From the NCBI RefSeq assembly GCF_000576555.1, contig NZ_CP007145.1, forward strand, positions 1,054,001 to 1,118,000: a DNA stretch of 64,000 nt, read 5' to 3'. This DNA comes from Hymenobacter swuensis DY53. Its GTDB lineage: Bacteria > Bacteroidota > Bacteroidia > Cytophagales > Hymenobacteraceae. Position numbers and translations under genes: made by a program. The notes under the pieces were generated by a model. The model was not told the DNA's origin, did no database searches, and saw nothing but the letters and a program-made list of their open reading frames with translations. The first letter of the stretch is position 1, and every line of letters begins with the position of its first letter. Shown here piece after piece: positions 32,419 to 40,576 of the stretch.

Positions 32419-33312
32419 TTACAGCTTGCCGGCTTTCTTGGCTTCCATCATCAAGTCCTCGTTCATCTTCACGTAGTCAGCGTTTTTGTTGTCGAGGGCC
32501 AGCTTTTTGGATTGTTCGGCGGCGGTGATGGTGCCTTTGTAATCCTTCATTTTCATGCGGATTTTGGCCTCGGTGTGCAGGTTCCAGAACTTGGGGTCGG
32601 TGGCGTTGGCTTTCTGCATCCAGGCCAGGGCCTGCTTGAGGTCCTTGTCGTTGTCGAGGTAGTAGACGGCGGCGGCGGCCATGTCACCGGTACTGGCGCT
32701 AGCGTTTTTGATGACTTTCTCATCAATCTGGGCCATTACCTTGGTTTCCACGTCGGTGGTGATTTTGAACTTAGCGCCGGTCATTTCCCACTGCATGTCC
32801 ACGTTGGCGGTGGCGGGCGTGAGGTCGGTGAAGTTCATGGTGAAGGTTTCCACCTTGGCGGGCACCTTGTAGGTTTTGATGGTGAAGCGGGCCACGTCCT
32901 CATCGTCCTTGAAGCCGTCCACGTTGGCCCCCATCTTGGTGCTCTTGTTCAGTACTACAATCCACTCCGTCTTGCCGGGAATGGTGTAGATGCCGTACTC
33001 GCCGGCCGGTACCTTTTTGCCTTCCACGGTTACATCATCCGAGAATTTGATGCTGGTGGTGGCGTTGGCACCCGTGCGCCACCGCTTGCTGAATGGTACC
33101 AGGTTACCGAAGGCAGCACGGCCCCGTAGGTTGGGGCGGGAGTAGACCAGCGTTACATCGGTGAGGCCCACGCGCTGCTGAATGGTGCTTTTGGGGCTGG
33201 CCTGGGGCGTGCTGATCTGGGCCTGGGCGGCGGTGCTCAGGAGCAGGCCGCTCACCAGCAGCGTCGCGCTCAGGGCGCGGGAAGAAGACGTGCGAAAAGT
33301 CGAAGTAATCAT
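32419..33312 (-). CDS. Secreted DUF2911 protein
   Basis: 297 residues from ATG 33312, with signal peptide ending AAQAQ (about 32). The DUF2911 domain covers about 45-190: VTLVYSRPNLRGRAAFGNLVPF, WRTGANATTSIKFSDDVTVEGKKVPAGEYGIYTIPG and WEMTGAKFKITTDVE. The C-terminal 100 residues are helical TPR-like (ALAWMQKANATDPKFWNLHTEAKIRMKMKDYKGTITAAEQ). No known activity; secreted and common in Bacteroidota. Single gene closed by the 29-bp-arm terminator. Confidence 0.9.
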   Translation of the reverse strand: MITSTFRTSSSRALSATLLVSGLLLSTAAQAQISTPQASPKSTIQQRVGLTDVTLVYSRPNLRGRAAFGNLVPFSKRWRTGANATTSIKFSDDVTVEGKKVPAGEYGIYTIPGKTEWIVVLNKSTKMGANVDGFKDDEDVARFTIKTYKVPAKVETFTMNFTDLTPATANVDMQWEMTGAKFKITTDVETKVMAQIDEKVIKNASASTGDMAAAAVYYLDNDKDLKQALAWMQKANATDPKFWNLHTEAKIRMKMKDYKGTITAAEQSKKLALDNKNADYVKMNEDLMMEAKKAGKL

Positions 33313-33424
33313 GCGAGAGAGAAAAGAGGCGTTGGGAATTCGATGCGAAAGTAAGGGAAATCTGCCCGGGTAGTTGGTGGGGGTAACCGGCCCACAGACG
33401 CACCGGGCCCCGGCCGGGTTGCGG

Positions 33425-33958
33425 CTACAAAGTTTGCTGGGCAATGTGGTGGCGGGTGAGCAGCGCGGCTACCTCGGCGGGCGTGGCGGGTGGTTGCAGG
33501 CGGCGCATATCCAGGTAGTAGCAGGCGGCCTCGGTAGGGTAGAGTAGTAGCCAGTGCGGCTGCACCCATACTGCTCGTCGGATCAGGCTCCACTTGCCGG
33601 AAAATTGCCCCAGCAAACTGCGTCCGATGATTTCGGTATCAGTCAGCGTAAATTCCACGGGCTGTTGCAGCGTTGTGTTTTTGGCGTAGCCCTGGCGCAG
33701 CTGGTAGCGCACCAGCCCGGCTCGGAACAGCGCATATAGCACTGCCACGGCCAGAAAAACCAGGGTGGAAGGCTGGGTAAGCCGGCCGTGCTGGTACGCA
33801 TCCAGCCCCACACTCACGCCTAATAGTGCCATGGCCGCGCCCAGAATCCAATGGTTGAGGCGGGTGCGTGGCCGAGCCCGCCACAGTCGGAAGTTCACGG
33901 CCACAAACTCCTCGGCGGAAAGCTGCACGCCGGCCAGCGTAATCGGGGTTAATTTCAT
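33425..33958 (-). CDS. YcxB-like membrane protein, array copy 4
   Basis: 177 residues with two membrane helices (about 40-60 and 72-92) and a C-terminal beta-rich cytoplasmic domain of YcxB type: VEFTLTDTEIIGRSLLGQFSGKWSLIRRAVWVQPHWLLLYP, then YLDMRRLQPPATPAEVAALL. The ATG overlaps the stop of the preceding gene by one base (TGATG). It is the last of four tandem paralogues read in this direction. The C-terminal YLDMRRxQPPAT motif is shared by all four. Function unknown. Confidence 0.85.
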   Translation of the reverse strand: MKLTPITLAGVQLSAEEFVAVNFRLWRARPRTRLNHWILGAAMALLGVSVGLDAYQHGRLTQPSTLVFLAVAVLYALFRAGLVRYQLRQGYAKNTTLQQPVEFTLTDTEIIGRSLLGQFSGKWSLIRRAVWVQPHWLLLYPTEAACYYLDMRRLQPPATPAEVAALLTRHHIAQQTL

Positions 33959-34512
33959 CAAGAGGCGAAGGTAGCCGCTGGGCCGCTTTCTTTGTGTTTG
34001 CCAATGAGAACCAGCACATCTACGGCCGTATAAGGTTCCGGTACCTGCCGCAAATCCAGGTAGTAGGCGAAATCGGGGCCGGGGTAGAGCAGCAGCCAGT
34101 CGCCGACCTGCTGCACCCGGGTGAGGGAGTGCCAGTGCAGCCGCTGCCAGCCCTGGGGCCATTGCACAGCTAGGCCGGTTTCGGAAACCCGAAAGCCCAG
34201 CGGCTGCGGCCGTTGCTGGTATTCCCGAAAGGCCCGTCGGTACTCCCACCACTGGTATAGCAGGCCCAGGCCGGTAAACAGGCTGAATATCACCAGATAT
34301 CCAACCCCACCTGTTGGCTCGAACCAAATACAATAGCCCACGGCCCCAGCTAGTAAACCCAACCACAACTGCACCTTACGTCTCCACGGGTCGGAAGTAG
34401 CTGGTTTCTGCTTAGCGGCCAACTCCGGGTACCGCTGCCGCTCTTGCGTCTGATGAATCAACTGGTACTCCGGGAAAGTAGGCGGGGTGGCGGGGAGTTG
34501 AATAGAAGGCAT
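33958..34512 (-). CDS. YcxB-like membrane protein, array copy 3
   Basis: 184 residues. An N-terminal soluble part (about 1-45, FPEYQLIHQTQERQRYPEL) precedes two membrane helices (about 49-90), then the YcxB domain with LGFRVSETGLAVQWPQGWQRLHWHSLTRVQQVGDWLLLYPG and YLDLRQVPEPYTAVDVL. It has diverged most from the other copies (the QPPAT becomes PEPYT). Stop overlaps the next start by one base; eight bases separate it from the gene before, so it is in one operon. Confidence 0.82.
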   Translation of the reverse strand: MPSIQLPATPPTFPEYQLIHQTQERQRYPELAAKQKPATSDPWRRKVQLWLGLLAGAVGYCIWFEPTGGVGYLVIFSLFTGLGLLYQWWEYRRAFREYQQRPQPLGFRVSETGLAVQWPQGWQRLHWHSLTRVQQVGDWLLLYPGPDFAYYLDLRQVPEPYTAVDVLVLIGKHKESGPAATFAS

Positions 34513-34520
34513 ACGTGTGA

Positions 34521-35009
34521 TTACCGGAAGAAGCCTAGCACATCAGCTGGGGTAGCTGGGGGCTGCACCCGACGCATATCCAGGAAAAAAGCGGTTTGAG
34601 CAGAGGTTTGCAGCAACAGCCAGTTGCCATAATGGCGCAGTTGCACTATCGCCTCCCAATCCAGAGTGGTGTGAAACGAAGGGGCCGTTACCTGTACCCC
34701 GTTATCGTCCAACGTATAGGTAACGGCTTCCTGCAGAAACGCACTTCGTTGGTATTGCTGCCAGATAGACCACACTATAAGGAAGGGTAAGCCCATCATG
34801 ACCAGTGAGAAAATACTTCCTGTCGGGTCATTTTTCCACTGACCGCCTAGCGGTTGGTCATCCATCAGCTGTAGGATGAAAACCGCCCAAATACCCGCTG
34901 TTGCGAGGAGAGGAACAAGGAATAGGGGACGCGTTTGGAGCGTGAAGCGGAGCGACAGAAGCAGATATTGCCAAAAGGACAGCCGTACTTCAGTAAAAAT
35001 AATAGGCAT
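34521..35009 (-). CDS. YcxB-like membrane protein, array copy 2
   Basis: 162 residues. Starts with a short VRLSFWQYLLLSLRF segment, two membrane helices (about 30-49 and 66-85) and a YcxB domain: VTYTLDDNGVQVTAPSFHTTLDWEAIVQLRHYGNWLLLQTS, then FLDMRRVQPPATPADVLGFF. GC is visibly lower than in the window average. Seventeen bases after copy 1, eight bases before copy 3. Confidence 0.82.
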   Translation of the reverse strand: MPIIFTEVRLSFWQYLLLSLRFTLQTRPLFLVPLLATAGIWAVFILQLMDDQPLGGQWKNDPTGSIFSLVMMGLPFLIVWSIWQQYQRSAFLQEAVTYTLDDNGVQVTAPSFHTTLDWEAIVQLRHYGNWLLLQTSAQTAFFLDMRRVQPPATPADVLGFFR

Positions 35010-35026
35010 TACCGGAGAACAGGAGC

Positions 35027-35530
35027 TTATAGAATGGCTATACCATAATGCTGCAGTAAAGCACGTAAATCGGCCTCGGTGGCTGGAGCCTGGATGCGGC
35101 GGCTATCCAGCAGATAACCTTGTTGGTTTTTATTTGCGAGAAAATACCAATCCCCCACCTTGCGGGCGCTATGCACGGTGTGCCAGGCGCTGCTACTTTG
35201 TAGGAGCGGTGTACGAAGCGCAATGCCGCTTTCCGACAACGTGTAGGTGGCTGGCTGCTGGTACAAGGGTATTTTGCTGAAACTATGCTTCAATAAGACC
35301 CGGTTAGCAAACATCAGCACGCCAACCATCAGCATAATAAGAAAAGTACTGATGCCTGCTTTGAAAAGCACAGATGAAGAGGCCGTATCGGCAAACCAAG
35401 TGGTATAAAGCAGATAGCCTAGCACCAAAGCGTAGAGCCACCATCTTTGTCGCAGCAGAATGTGCTGCTGAATTCGGCGAAACTCCGGGAATGAAATCTG
35501 AACGTCGGGGATAGTAATAGTGGACTGCAT
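35027..35530 (-). CDS. YcxB-like membrane protein, array copy 1
   Basis: 167 residues from ATG 35530 (an upstream open stretch to 35710 overlaps the ExbD-like gene and is not convincing). FPEFRRIQQHILLRQR at the start, two membrane helices (about 33-50 and 60-82), then YcxB domain: ATYTLSESGIALRTPLLQSSSAWHTVHSARKVGDWYFLANK and LLDSRRIQAPATEADLRALL. First gene of the tandem array, 136 bases after the ExbD-like gene, with an AT-rich region in between that might hold its promoter. Confidence 0.8.
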   Translation of the reverse strand: MQSTITIPDVQISFPEFRRIQQHILLRQRWWLYALVLGYLLYTTWFADTASSSVLFKAGISTFLIMLMVGVLMFANRVLLKHSFSKIPLYQQPATYTLSESGIALRTPLLQSSSAWHTVHSARKVGDWYFLANKNQQGYLLDSRRIQAPATEADLRALLQHYGIAIL

Positions 35531-35666
35531 CAGCTCAAAGATAAAAGCCACCACAGGAGTTTGACACCCTATTCGGATTCCGTAGCCAGAACAGGTTAAT
35601 ACCTTAAGTCTGGAGCCGCTGTAGAAAAGGCATAACTGCATCAGCCAGCCGGCCGGCAGCCACATC

Positions 35667-36233
35667 CTACCGCTGGTATGTGTAGGCCAAAAAGACATGA
35701 CGGCTGTCATGCTCCTGCAACTGGTTCATTAACTTCCTGATGCGGAAAGCCGGGGTACATTGGTCGGCTTCCAAGATGAAGTTGGTGTGGTAAACCGGAT
35801 TATATTCTGGATAGTAATACGGATTATGCATAATTACCTGCTTATGTGCCTGTAGCCAGCGCGGCAGGAATTTCAGATCTAGGCCGGGCTGCCGGAAATG
35901 GTTCAGATTGATAGCATTCTGCCCGAGTACTGTGGGTAAGGCGTAACCCGCTGTCAGATGCCGCATTAGTTGCATGTGAGTTAGCGAATCCCCTTCTTCC
36001 ATATAAAAACGCCCCTGCTCAGTCAGATAAATAGTTGTAACCGGACTCTCCATTAGTTGGCAGCCCAAGTATCGGTATTGCTTGGACGGCAGCTGAATAT
36101 GCGGTCGGTTGGAAAAATGCGGCGGCGCAATTATCAACAGCATGGCTGTGAGAAGCAAAGCCACGCTGGCCAGTGCCGGCATACCATATAAAGGCTGGAG
36201 GCTGAGGCGACGAGGATGCGCTAAGGCAGGCAT
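35667..36233 (-). CDS. ExbD/TolR-like single-pass membrane protein
   Basis: 188 residues with one membrane helix (about 20-37). The periplasmic part fits the ExbD/TolR pattern: IQLPSKQYRYLG after the helix, TTIYLTEQGRFYMEEGDSLTH, and the C-terminal ILEADQCTPAFRIRKLMNQLQEHDSRHVFLA, which matches the ExbD repeat I-x-A-D-x-x-x-P. A middle part (about 95-145) rich in Tyr and Pro (MHNPYYYPEYNPVYH) is an added feature. No ExbB/TolQ partner is nearby, so either it uses a motor encoded elsewhere or it has a new role. ExbD-like call is moderate. Confidence 0.55.
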   Translation of the reverse strand: MPALAHPRRLSLQPLYGMPALASVALLLTAMLLIIAPPHFSNRPHIQLPSKQYRYLGCQLMESPVTTIYLTEQGRFYMEEGDSLTHMQLMRHLTAGYALPTVLGQNAINLNHFRQPGLDLKFLPRWLQAHKQVIMHNPYYYPEYNPVYHTNFILEADQCTPAFRIRKLMNQLQEHDSRHVFLAYTYQR

Positions 36234-36274
36234 AGAAGGAAAAAACAGGATGTGCAGATAAGATAGAAAACGTC

Positions 36275-36311
36275 AAACAAAAAACGGGCAACGCTACAGC
36301 GTTGCCCGTTT
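36275..36311 (-). terminator. Terminator of the ABC exporter gene
   Basis: On the minus strand AAACGGGCAACGCT pairs with AGCGTTGCCCGTTT (36282-36311), followed by a TTTTTTGTTTG run. It lies about 45 bases past the stop at 36355. Confidence 0.85.
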
Positions 36312-36354
36312 CATTCAATCCGTGCCATCCGATGAATCTGGCTAAATCCGTGTT

Positions 36355-38178
36355 TTAGGTCAGCTCAAACTGTAGCTTGAGCAGGTTGGCGTAGAGGCCG
36401 TTTTCGTTGTGGCTGAGGTCATCGTGGGAGCCTTGCTCGGCAATGCGGCCGCCGTCAATTACCAGAATCTTGTCCACCTTGCGGATGGTGCTCAGGCGGT
36501 GGGCAATGATGATGCTGGTGCGGTTCTGCATGAGCTCATCCATGGCCTGCTGCACCAGCTTCTCGCTTTCCGAGTCGAGGGCGGAGGTGGCTTCGTCGAG
36601 TAGCAGGATGGCGGGGTTTTTCAGGATGGCGCGGGCAATGGCCACGCGTTGGCGCTGCCCACCCGAGAGCTTGATGCCCCGCTCGCCCACCAGCGTATCC
36701 AGCCCCTCGGGAAAGGAGCTGATGAACTGCCAGGCGTTGGCTTTGCGGGCGGCCTGCACAATTTCCTCATCGGTAGCGTCAGTTTTGCCGTAGGCAATGT
36801 TTTCGCGGATAGAGCCACCGAACAGGATGGTTTCCTGGGGTACGATGCCGATGTGGCGGCGCAGCTCCGTAAGGTCGTACTGCCCGATGGGGCGGCCGTC
36901 GATGGTAATCTGACCGCTGCTGAGCACATAGAACTGCATCAGCAGCTGCACAATGGTGCTTTTGCCCGCGCCTGAAGGGCCTACCAGCGCAATCTTCTCG
37001 CCGGCCCGGATGGAGAAGCTGATGTCCTGGAGCACCGTCAGATCGGGGCGGGTAGGGTACTGGAAGGCGACATGCTCGTAGGCAATATCGCCCCGCAGGC
37101 GGATGGGAAGCGCGCTTGGCTGGTGCGTGGGTTCGGTGGGTTCATCCAAAATTTCCAGGATGCGCTCCGAAGCGCCCAGCGTGCTTTGCACCTTGCCGTA
37201 CAGCTCGCCCAGCCCCGCCACGGAGGCTCCAATGAAGATGGTGTAGAGCGCAAACTGCGTCAGGTCGCCGATGGACATCTGGCCCGATTGTACCAGCGAG
37301 GCCGCCCGCCACAGCACCAAAATAATGCCCCCAAACAGCCCGATAATCACGAACGACACGAAACCGCCCCGGTAGAGGTTGCTTTTCAGGGCCGCCTGCA
37401 CGGTTTTGGTGAGCGAGGAGGTGTAGCGGCTCGTTTCGAACTGCTCATTGGTGAAGGCCTTCACGGTGTTGATGCCCTGCAGGGTTTCCTCCACAATGAC
37501 GTTGGTTTTGGCCAACTCGTCCTGGGTCGTTTTGGCCAGCACCCGGATTTTCTTGCCGAACACCATGGCCAGCACCACAATGGGCGGAAAAGTGAGCAGC
37601 ATAAACAACGACAGCTTCACCGACACCACCATGATGAAGATAATGCCCACCACCAGCGTCATCACCTGCCGGAACAGTTCGGCCAGCGTGAGCGAAAACG
37701 AGTCCTGGATAATGCCCACATCGGAGGTGATGCGGGAGGTGATGGCGCCTACGCGGTTTTTCTCAAAGTACGGAATGGGCAGCGTCACGAATTTACGGTA
37801 GAGCGCCTGCCGGATGTCGCGCACGGTAAACTCACTTACCTGGGTAAAAAACCAGATCCGCCCGAACGAGAAGATACCCTGCAGCAAAATTACCAGAAAC
37901 AGTCCCAGCGCAATCTGATTGATGGTGAGCGTGGTGCCGTTGAGGCGTACCGGCTGGCCGTTGGCCGTGTCCGTGAGCTTGCCGATAATCCAGGGGAAAG
38001 CCATAACTGTGGCGCTGGACAGCGTCAGAAGCACCATGCCCACAATAAACTTAGCGCGGTATGGCAGCGTGAAGCGGAAAATCCGCAGACCTTGTTGAAA
38101 ACTCTCTTTGGTAAGCTTGACCTTGGGGGCGTCGGCCCCCGCCTGGCCACTGGTATTCATTCCGCTTCTGGCTGCCAT
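36355..38178 (-). CDS. MsbA-like ABC exporter (permease fused to ATPase)
   Basis: 607 residues, usual for a half-transporter. Six-helix type I exporter domain (about 40-340; PYFEKNRVGAITSRITSDVG coupling region) and nucleotide-binding domain (about 365-600) with Walker A GPSGAGKST, Q-loop VPQETILFGGSI, signature LSGGQRQR, Walker B ILLLDEATSALD and H-loop IIAHRLST. All catalytic residues are present, so a homodimer should be active. Likely exports lipid, drug or peptide; a specific substrate cannot be named. Monocistronic with its own terminator. Confidence 0.94.
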   Translation of the reverse strand: MAARSGMNTSGQAGADAPKVKLTKESFQQGLRIFRFTLPYRAKFIVGMVLLTLSSATVMAFPWIIGKLTDTANGQPVRLNGTTLTINQIALGLFLVILLQGIFSFGRIWFFTQVSEFTVRDIRQALYRKFVTLPIPYFEKNRVGAITSRITSDVGIIQDSFSLTLAELFRQVMTLVVGIIFIMVVSVKLSLFMLLTFPPIVVLAMVFGKKIRVLAKTTQDELAKTNVIVEETLQGINTVKAFTNEQFETSRYTSSLTKTVQAALKSNLYRGGFVSFVIIGLFGGIILVLWRAASLVQSGQMSIGDLTQFALYTIFIGASVAGLGELYGKVQSTLGASERILEILDEPTEPTHQPSALPIRLRGDIAYEHVAFQYPTRPDLTVLQDISFSIRAGEKIALVGPSGAGKSTIVQLLMQFYVLSSGQITIDGRPIGQYDLTELRRHIGIVPQETILFGGSIRENIAYGKTDATDEEIVQAARKANAWQFISSFPEGLDTLVGERGIKLSGGQRQRVAIARAILKNPAILLLDEATSALDSESEKLVQQAMDELMQNRTSIIIAHRLSTIRKVDKILVIDGGRIAEQGSHDDLSHNENGLYANLLKLQFELT

Positions 38179-38188
38179 TTTGCTAAAG

Positions 38189-38271
38189 TAAGTAGTCAGT
38201 AATGGGTAATGAGTAGTTATGGCAGGATTACCGGTTACTCACTACTTACTACCCATTACTGACTACCAGAG
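38189..38271. repeat. Long intergenic hairpin, 26-bp arms (23 of 26 paired)
   Basis: Arms 38192-38217 and 38241-38266 are built from GTAGTCAGTAATGGGTA. The first 13 bases (38189-38201) also occur at 29740-29752. It lies between the ABC gene start and the TonB-like gene stop. Confidence 0.75.
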
Positions 38272-38274
38272 ACA

Positions 38275-38757
38275 CTATTCAAATTTATTCTTGCCCTGTT
38301 CTACCTTCAGACCTTCGGAGTTGCCGAAGGGGATGGGCAGGCGCACCTGGGTGGCAATGGGCCGCCCCTTGCGGGTGGCCGGTTTCCAGGCCGGCATCAG
38401 GCCCAGCACCCGCAGCGCCTCCGTATCGCACTCGGGGCTGAGGGGCTGCACTACTGAGGGGTTGGTGAGGTGGCCGTCGGCTTCTACCGTGAAGGTCATT
38501 ACCACGTTGCCGCTGATTTGCTTGACGCTGGCCGCTTCCGGATACTTTAGGTTCTGTTGAAAAAACGTACCCAGGCCCTGCGCTCCGCCCGGAAACTGGG
38601 GGGGCGCATCGGGGCGGTTAGCGGCGGGTTTGGCTTGGGCCTGCATCCGGCCAGGCTGCAGCTCGATTGGTTGCTTGGGGGCCGGAGCCGTTTGCTGGGC
38701 CTGCGCCGCCGGAGCGGCCAAAGCTACGAGCATGAAGATGAAGAACGCATGTTTCAT
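38275..38757 (-). CDS. Secreted protein with TonB C-terminal domain
   Basis: 160 residues from ATG 38757, which opens a signal peptide (ends APAAQAQ). A longer frame to 38952 enters the 95-bp repeat and is rejected. After a short Pro/Gln/Lys-rich linker comes a full TonB_C domain (about 65-155): PPQFPGGAQGLGTFFQQNLKYPEAA, GNVVMTFTVEADGHLTNPSVVQPLSPECDTEALRVL and WKPATRKGRPIATQVRLPIPF. Unlike TonB there is no transmembrane anchor plus long proline linker; the protein seems to be exported and processed. Role unknown. Confidence 0.88.
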   Translation of the reverse strand: MKHAFFIFMLVALAAPAAQAQQTAPAPKQPIELQPGRMQAQAKPAANRPDAPPQFPGGAQGLGTFFQQNLKYPEAASVKQISGNVVMTFTVEADGHLTNPSVVQPLSPECDTEALRVLGLMPAWKPATRKGRPIATQVRLPIPFGNSEGLKVEQGKNKFE

Positions 38758-38801
38758 AGGGCTGGCAGGGTTGGGAGGAGTGGCGGGTTGAAATGAACGT
38801 C

Positions 38802-38896
38802 CGTCATGCTGAGCTTGCCGAAGCATCTCTACCGAGGATAATCTATGCTCATTGCAACGAAGCAGGGGAGATGCTTCGGCTGCGCTCAGCATGACG
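38802..38896. repeat. 95-bp inverted repeat element, copy 1 (CGTCATGCTGAGC type)
   Basis: Ends CGTCATGCTGAGC (38802-38814) and GCTCAGCATGACG (38884-38896); the inner arms GAAGCATCT and AGATGCTTC also pair. Same length and end sequence as the copy at 48911-49005. Confidence 0.85.
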
Positions 38897-38944
38897 TTCA
38901 GATAAGCTACCTCTGACGCAAAGGTACGCCTCCCTAAACAACCC

Positions 38945-40426
38945 CTAGGCAACCGGGTTCAATTCGAGGTTACGGGCGCGCGAAATTGCCAGCAAACCCA
39001 GGAAGGTAATCAGCCCATTGAGCATCAGAATCTCGAAGCCGAACTCGTAGCCCCACCAGGCTTTGGAGTTGGCGTTGATAAACCACGTCAGCAGCGGAGC
39101 TACCACGCACACGGGCAGTACCAGCTTATCGTGCAGGCCCCGGCTGGTGAAGATGCCGAACGAGAACAGGCCCAGCAGCGGCCCATAGGTGTAGCCTGCC
39201 GCCTTAAACACAGAGGTGATTACGCTCTGGTCGTTGATGGCCCGGAAAATCAGGATGATGATGATGAGCACGATGCTGAAGCCGAAATGCGTGGCTTGGC
39301 GCAGCTGCTTCTGTTTGGCCTCGTCATACTGCTTGATGTCGAGCATGTCCACGCAGAAGGAGGTCGTCAGGGCCGTGAGGGCTGAGTCGGCGGAAGCGTA
39401 GGTAACAGCAATGATGCCCAGAATGAACACGATGCCGGCAAACAGGCTGAAGTGGTTGGTGGCCAGCAGAGGAAACACATTGTCGCCGATGACCTTGCCG
39501 GTGGCCGGGTTCATGGGCAGCGCAATCCCCTTGGCGGCGGCAAACTGGTAGAGCAGCACGCCCAGCGAGAGGAAGAATACGTTCACCACCACAATGGCTA
39601 GCGTAAACCAGAACATGTTTTTCTGGGCGTCGGGCAGGCTGCGGCAACTCAGGTTTTTCTGCATCATGTCCTGGTCAAGGCCGGTCATGACGATGGTGAT
39701 GAACGCGCCCGAGGCAAACTGCTTCCAGAAGAACTTATCGTCCTTGGGGTCGGAGAAGTAAATCTGCGACATAGTGCTTTCCTTCACCGTTTTCACTAGT
39801 CCGGCAAAACCCAGGTTCAGCTCGTCGGCCATCAGGTAAATGCTCACCCCCACGCACACGAGCATGGCCAGGGTCTGGAAAGTATCGGTCCAGAGGATGG
39901 TTTTCAGGCCCCCCCGAAATGTATAGAGGTAAATCAGGAAGATGCTGACCGTAACGGTAACGGCAAACGGCACGCCCAGCCCATCAAACACGGCAAACTG
40001 CAGCACGCCCGCCACCAGAAACAGCCGGAAAGCGGCCCCCACCGCCCGGGAAATCAGGAAAAACAGTGCTCCAGTTTTGTAGCTCCAGAACCCGAACCGC
40101 TGCTCCAGGTAGGTATAAATGCTTACCAGCCGCATGCGGTAGTACAAGGGCATCAGCACGGTACCAATCACTAGGTAGCCCACAATATAGCCCAGCACCA
40201 CGGCCATGTAGCTCCAGCTTTGCGAAGCCACCATGCCGGGAATGGAAATGAACGTGACGCCCGACAGCGAAGTGCCAATCATGGCAAAGGCCACCATATA
40301 CCAGGGCGCGTTGCGGTTGGCAATGAAGAACGACTCACTGGTCACCTTACGGGAGGTGAGGTAGGCGATGATGATAAGGACGACGAAATAGCCCGCAATC
40401 AGGCTCAGAACGAGGGTGGGGGACAT
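38945..40426 (-). CDS. Sodium:solute symporter (SSS family)
   Basis: 493 residues, about 13 membrane helices. Typical SSS pieces: SESFFIANRNAPWYMVAFAMIGTSLSGVTFISIPG, AVGAAFRLFLVAGVL, YLYTFRGGLKTILWTDTFQTLAML, GLDQDMMQKNLSCRSL and AVTYASADSALTALTTSFCVDML. The alignment is complete and there is no large insertion, unlike the symporter at 30678. Substrate unknown. Monocistronic. The 150-base gap upstream (40427-40576) shows no clear promoter. Confidence 0.93.
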   Translation of the reverse strand: MSPTLVLSLIAGYFVVLIIIAYLTSRKVTSESFFIANRNAPWYMVAFAMIGTSLSGVTFISIPGMVASQSWSYMAVVLGYIVGYLVIGTVLMPLYYRMRLVSIYTYLEQRFGFWSYKTGALFFLISRAVGAAFRLFLVAGVLQFAVFDGLGVPFAVTVTVSIFLIYLYTFRGGLKTILWTDTFQTLAMLVCVGVSIYLMADELNLGFAGLVKTVKESTMSQIYFSDPKDDKFFWKQFASGAFITIVMTGLDQDMMQKNLSCRSLPDAQKNMFWFTLAIVVVNVFFLSLGVLLYQFAAAKGIALPMNPATGKVIGDNVFPLLATNHFSLFAGIVFILGIIAVTYASADSALTALTTSFCVDMLDIKQYDEAKQKQLRQATHFGFSIVLIIIILIFRAINDQSVITSVFKAAGYTYGPLLGLFSFGIFTSRGLHDKLVLPVCVVAPLLTWFINANSKAWWGYEFGFEILMLNGLITFLGLLAISRARNLELNPVA

Positions 40427-40576
40427 GGAGAAGCAGTTACCGGTTGCCGGTTACGAGTTGCCAGTTCGAGGGAAAAAAGCAACAAGCCGTCGGCCGCAGA
40501 TGAAATAAGGTATCAAAGCTACCAACAAGCGGCTAACTACACGCTATGCAATTTGCCCGGCACCCGGCAACCCGGC

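Noticed and set aside
35531..35710. 60-residue N-terminal extension of YcxB copy 1
   Set aside because: It overlaps the end of the ExbD-like gene, has no matching part in the other copies and is Cys/Trp-rich in a random way.
33425..36233. Lower-GC YcxB/ExbD stretch as a genomic island
   Set aside because: The drop in GC is mild, there are no mobility genes or border repeats, and membrane proteins alone can lower GC.
38758..38952. N-terminal extension of the TonB C-terminal protein (MLSAAEASPLL...)
   Set aside because: This is the translation of the 95-bp inverted repeat element; the real start at 38757 begins a signal peptide.
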